Shown: positions 5,238 to 5,568 of the stretch, piece after piece
Layout: each line of letters opens with the position of its first letter
Position numbering within the stretch: the first letter of the stretch is position 1
From: an uncultured Blastococcus sp.
GTDB taxonomy: Bacteria > Actinomycetota > Actinomycetes > Mycobacteriales > Antricoccaceae
DNA length: 5,568 nt
Direction of reading: 5' to 3'
Assembly: GCA_946221975.1 (NCBI GenBank)
Contig: CAMIGT010000120.1
Coordinates: 1-5,568, forward strand
The notes under the pieces: generated by a model
What the model was told of the DNA's origin: nothing
What the model saw: the letters and a program-made list of their open reading frames with translations, nothing else
The model's database searches: none
Program-made: the position numbers and the translations under genes

Positions 5238-5568
5238 CACGAGATCTCCTCACTGGTCGCGTGCAGATCGGCGCGGTAGCGCTCGCGCACGGTGTAGACC
5301 GCGACGAAGGTGATGATCGCCATCGCGATGATGTAGAGCGCGACGCGCCACGAGTTGGCGGCGCCGGCCGTGCCGAGCAGCGCGGTCATGATGATCGGAG
5401 CGAAGCCTCCGGCAAAGACCGCTGCGACCTGGAAGCCCAGGGAGGCCCCGGAGAAGCGGACGTCGGCAGGGAACATCTCGGCGTAGAGGGCCGCCTGCGG
5501 CCCAAACATCGACGCGTGAATCGTGAAGCCGATGATCATCGCGATCGTGATGACGACGATGTTCTGCG
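5237..5568 (-). CDS. MFS transporter, MHS family (C-terminal fragment)
   Basis: Only the last 109 complete codons are in the window; the gene continues past the right edge. The fragment has three hydrophobic segments: one around IAMIIGFTIH, one around LGFQVAAVFAGGFAP, and one around VALYIIAMAIITFVAV. These correspond to the final helices of a 12-helix major facilitator. Between the first two is GPQAALYAEMFP followed by DVRFSGASLG, the loop signature of the metabolite:H+ symporter (MHS) family, whose members (ShiA, PcaT, ProP and relatives) take up organic acids and osmolytes with protons. A short charged cytoplasmic tail ends in SEEIS. An internal ATG at 5539 is not the start, because the frame stays open and hydrophobic to the edge. 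The stop overlaps the SnoaL-like start, so the two are co-translated. Substrate unknown, probably a carboxylate-bearing compound. Confidence 0.88.
   Translation of the reverse strand, partial: QNIVVITIAMIIGFTIHASMFGPQAALYAEMFPADVRFSGASLGFQVAAVFAGGFAPIIMTALLGTAGAANSWRVALYIIAMAIITFVAVYTVRERYRADLHATSEEIS
5246..5250 (-). promoter_or_regulatory. Ribosome binding site of the SnoaL-like gene
   Basis: AGGAG on the minus strand lies within the last codons of the transporter gene, 8 bases before the ATG at 5237 and 5 bases before the GTG at 5240. The spacing mildly favours the ATG. Its position inside the upstream gene supports translational coupling. Confidence 0.5.

Noticed and set aside
5237..5539. 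A complete 100-residue membrane protein starting at the ATG at 5539
   Set aside because: The frame stays open and hydrophobic to the window edge, and the sequence matches only the last quarter of MHS transporters, so it is a fragment of a larger gene.

Overview
The window is high-GC DNA (roughly two-thirds G+C by eye, with GC-rich third codon positions) packed with genes on both strands. The base composition, the TetR regulator with a KstR2-like C-terminal half, a probable leaderless GTG start and terminator hairpins without T-tracts all suggest a soil- or water-type actinobacterium. The genus cannot be read from the sequence. There is no tRNA, rRNA, CRISPR array, insertion sequence or prophage gene, and no gene-free stretch longer than about 120 bases.

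Layout. (1) 29-1042, plus strand: a eukaryote-like (LYS1-type) saccharopine dehydrogenase that keeps its catalytic Lys and His. (2) 1043-1158: a convergent intergenic spacer with a lone consensus DnaA-box 9-mer and a 63-nt near-palindrome that probably terminates transcription from both sides. (3) 4048 down to 1159, minus strand: a two-gene operon of an alpha/beta hydrolase with an N-terminal SCP2-like domain, then an acyl-CoA ligase-type adenylate-forming enzyme; the two reading frames overlap by 14 bases. (4) 4049-4128: a compact divergent regulatory region. (5) 4129-4737, plus strand: a TetR/KstR2-like repressor. (6) 5568 down to 4743, minus strand: the C-terminal end of an MHS-family (metabolite:H+ symporter) MFS transporter, which runs off the window, coupled to a small SnoaL/LinA-like protein whose stop lies 5 bases from the regulator's stop.

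Working together (inference). The transporter could import an organic acid or aromatic/terpenoid compound, the SnoaL-like protein could isomerise or dehydrate it, and the SCP2-hydrolase could cleave an ester, lactone or C-C bond of a hydrophobic intermediate. The ligase would convert the freed acid to its CoA thioester, and the KstR2-like repressor would sense that acyl-CoA. The substrate is unknown. The saccharopine dehydrogenase looks like an unrelated neighbour, separated by the convergent terminator.

The most interesting points are the SCP2-hydrolase fusion, the regulator's probable leaderless GTG start with a dyad over its -35 box, the LinA-like Asp/His pair in the small protein, and the long spacer hairpin.
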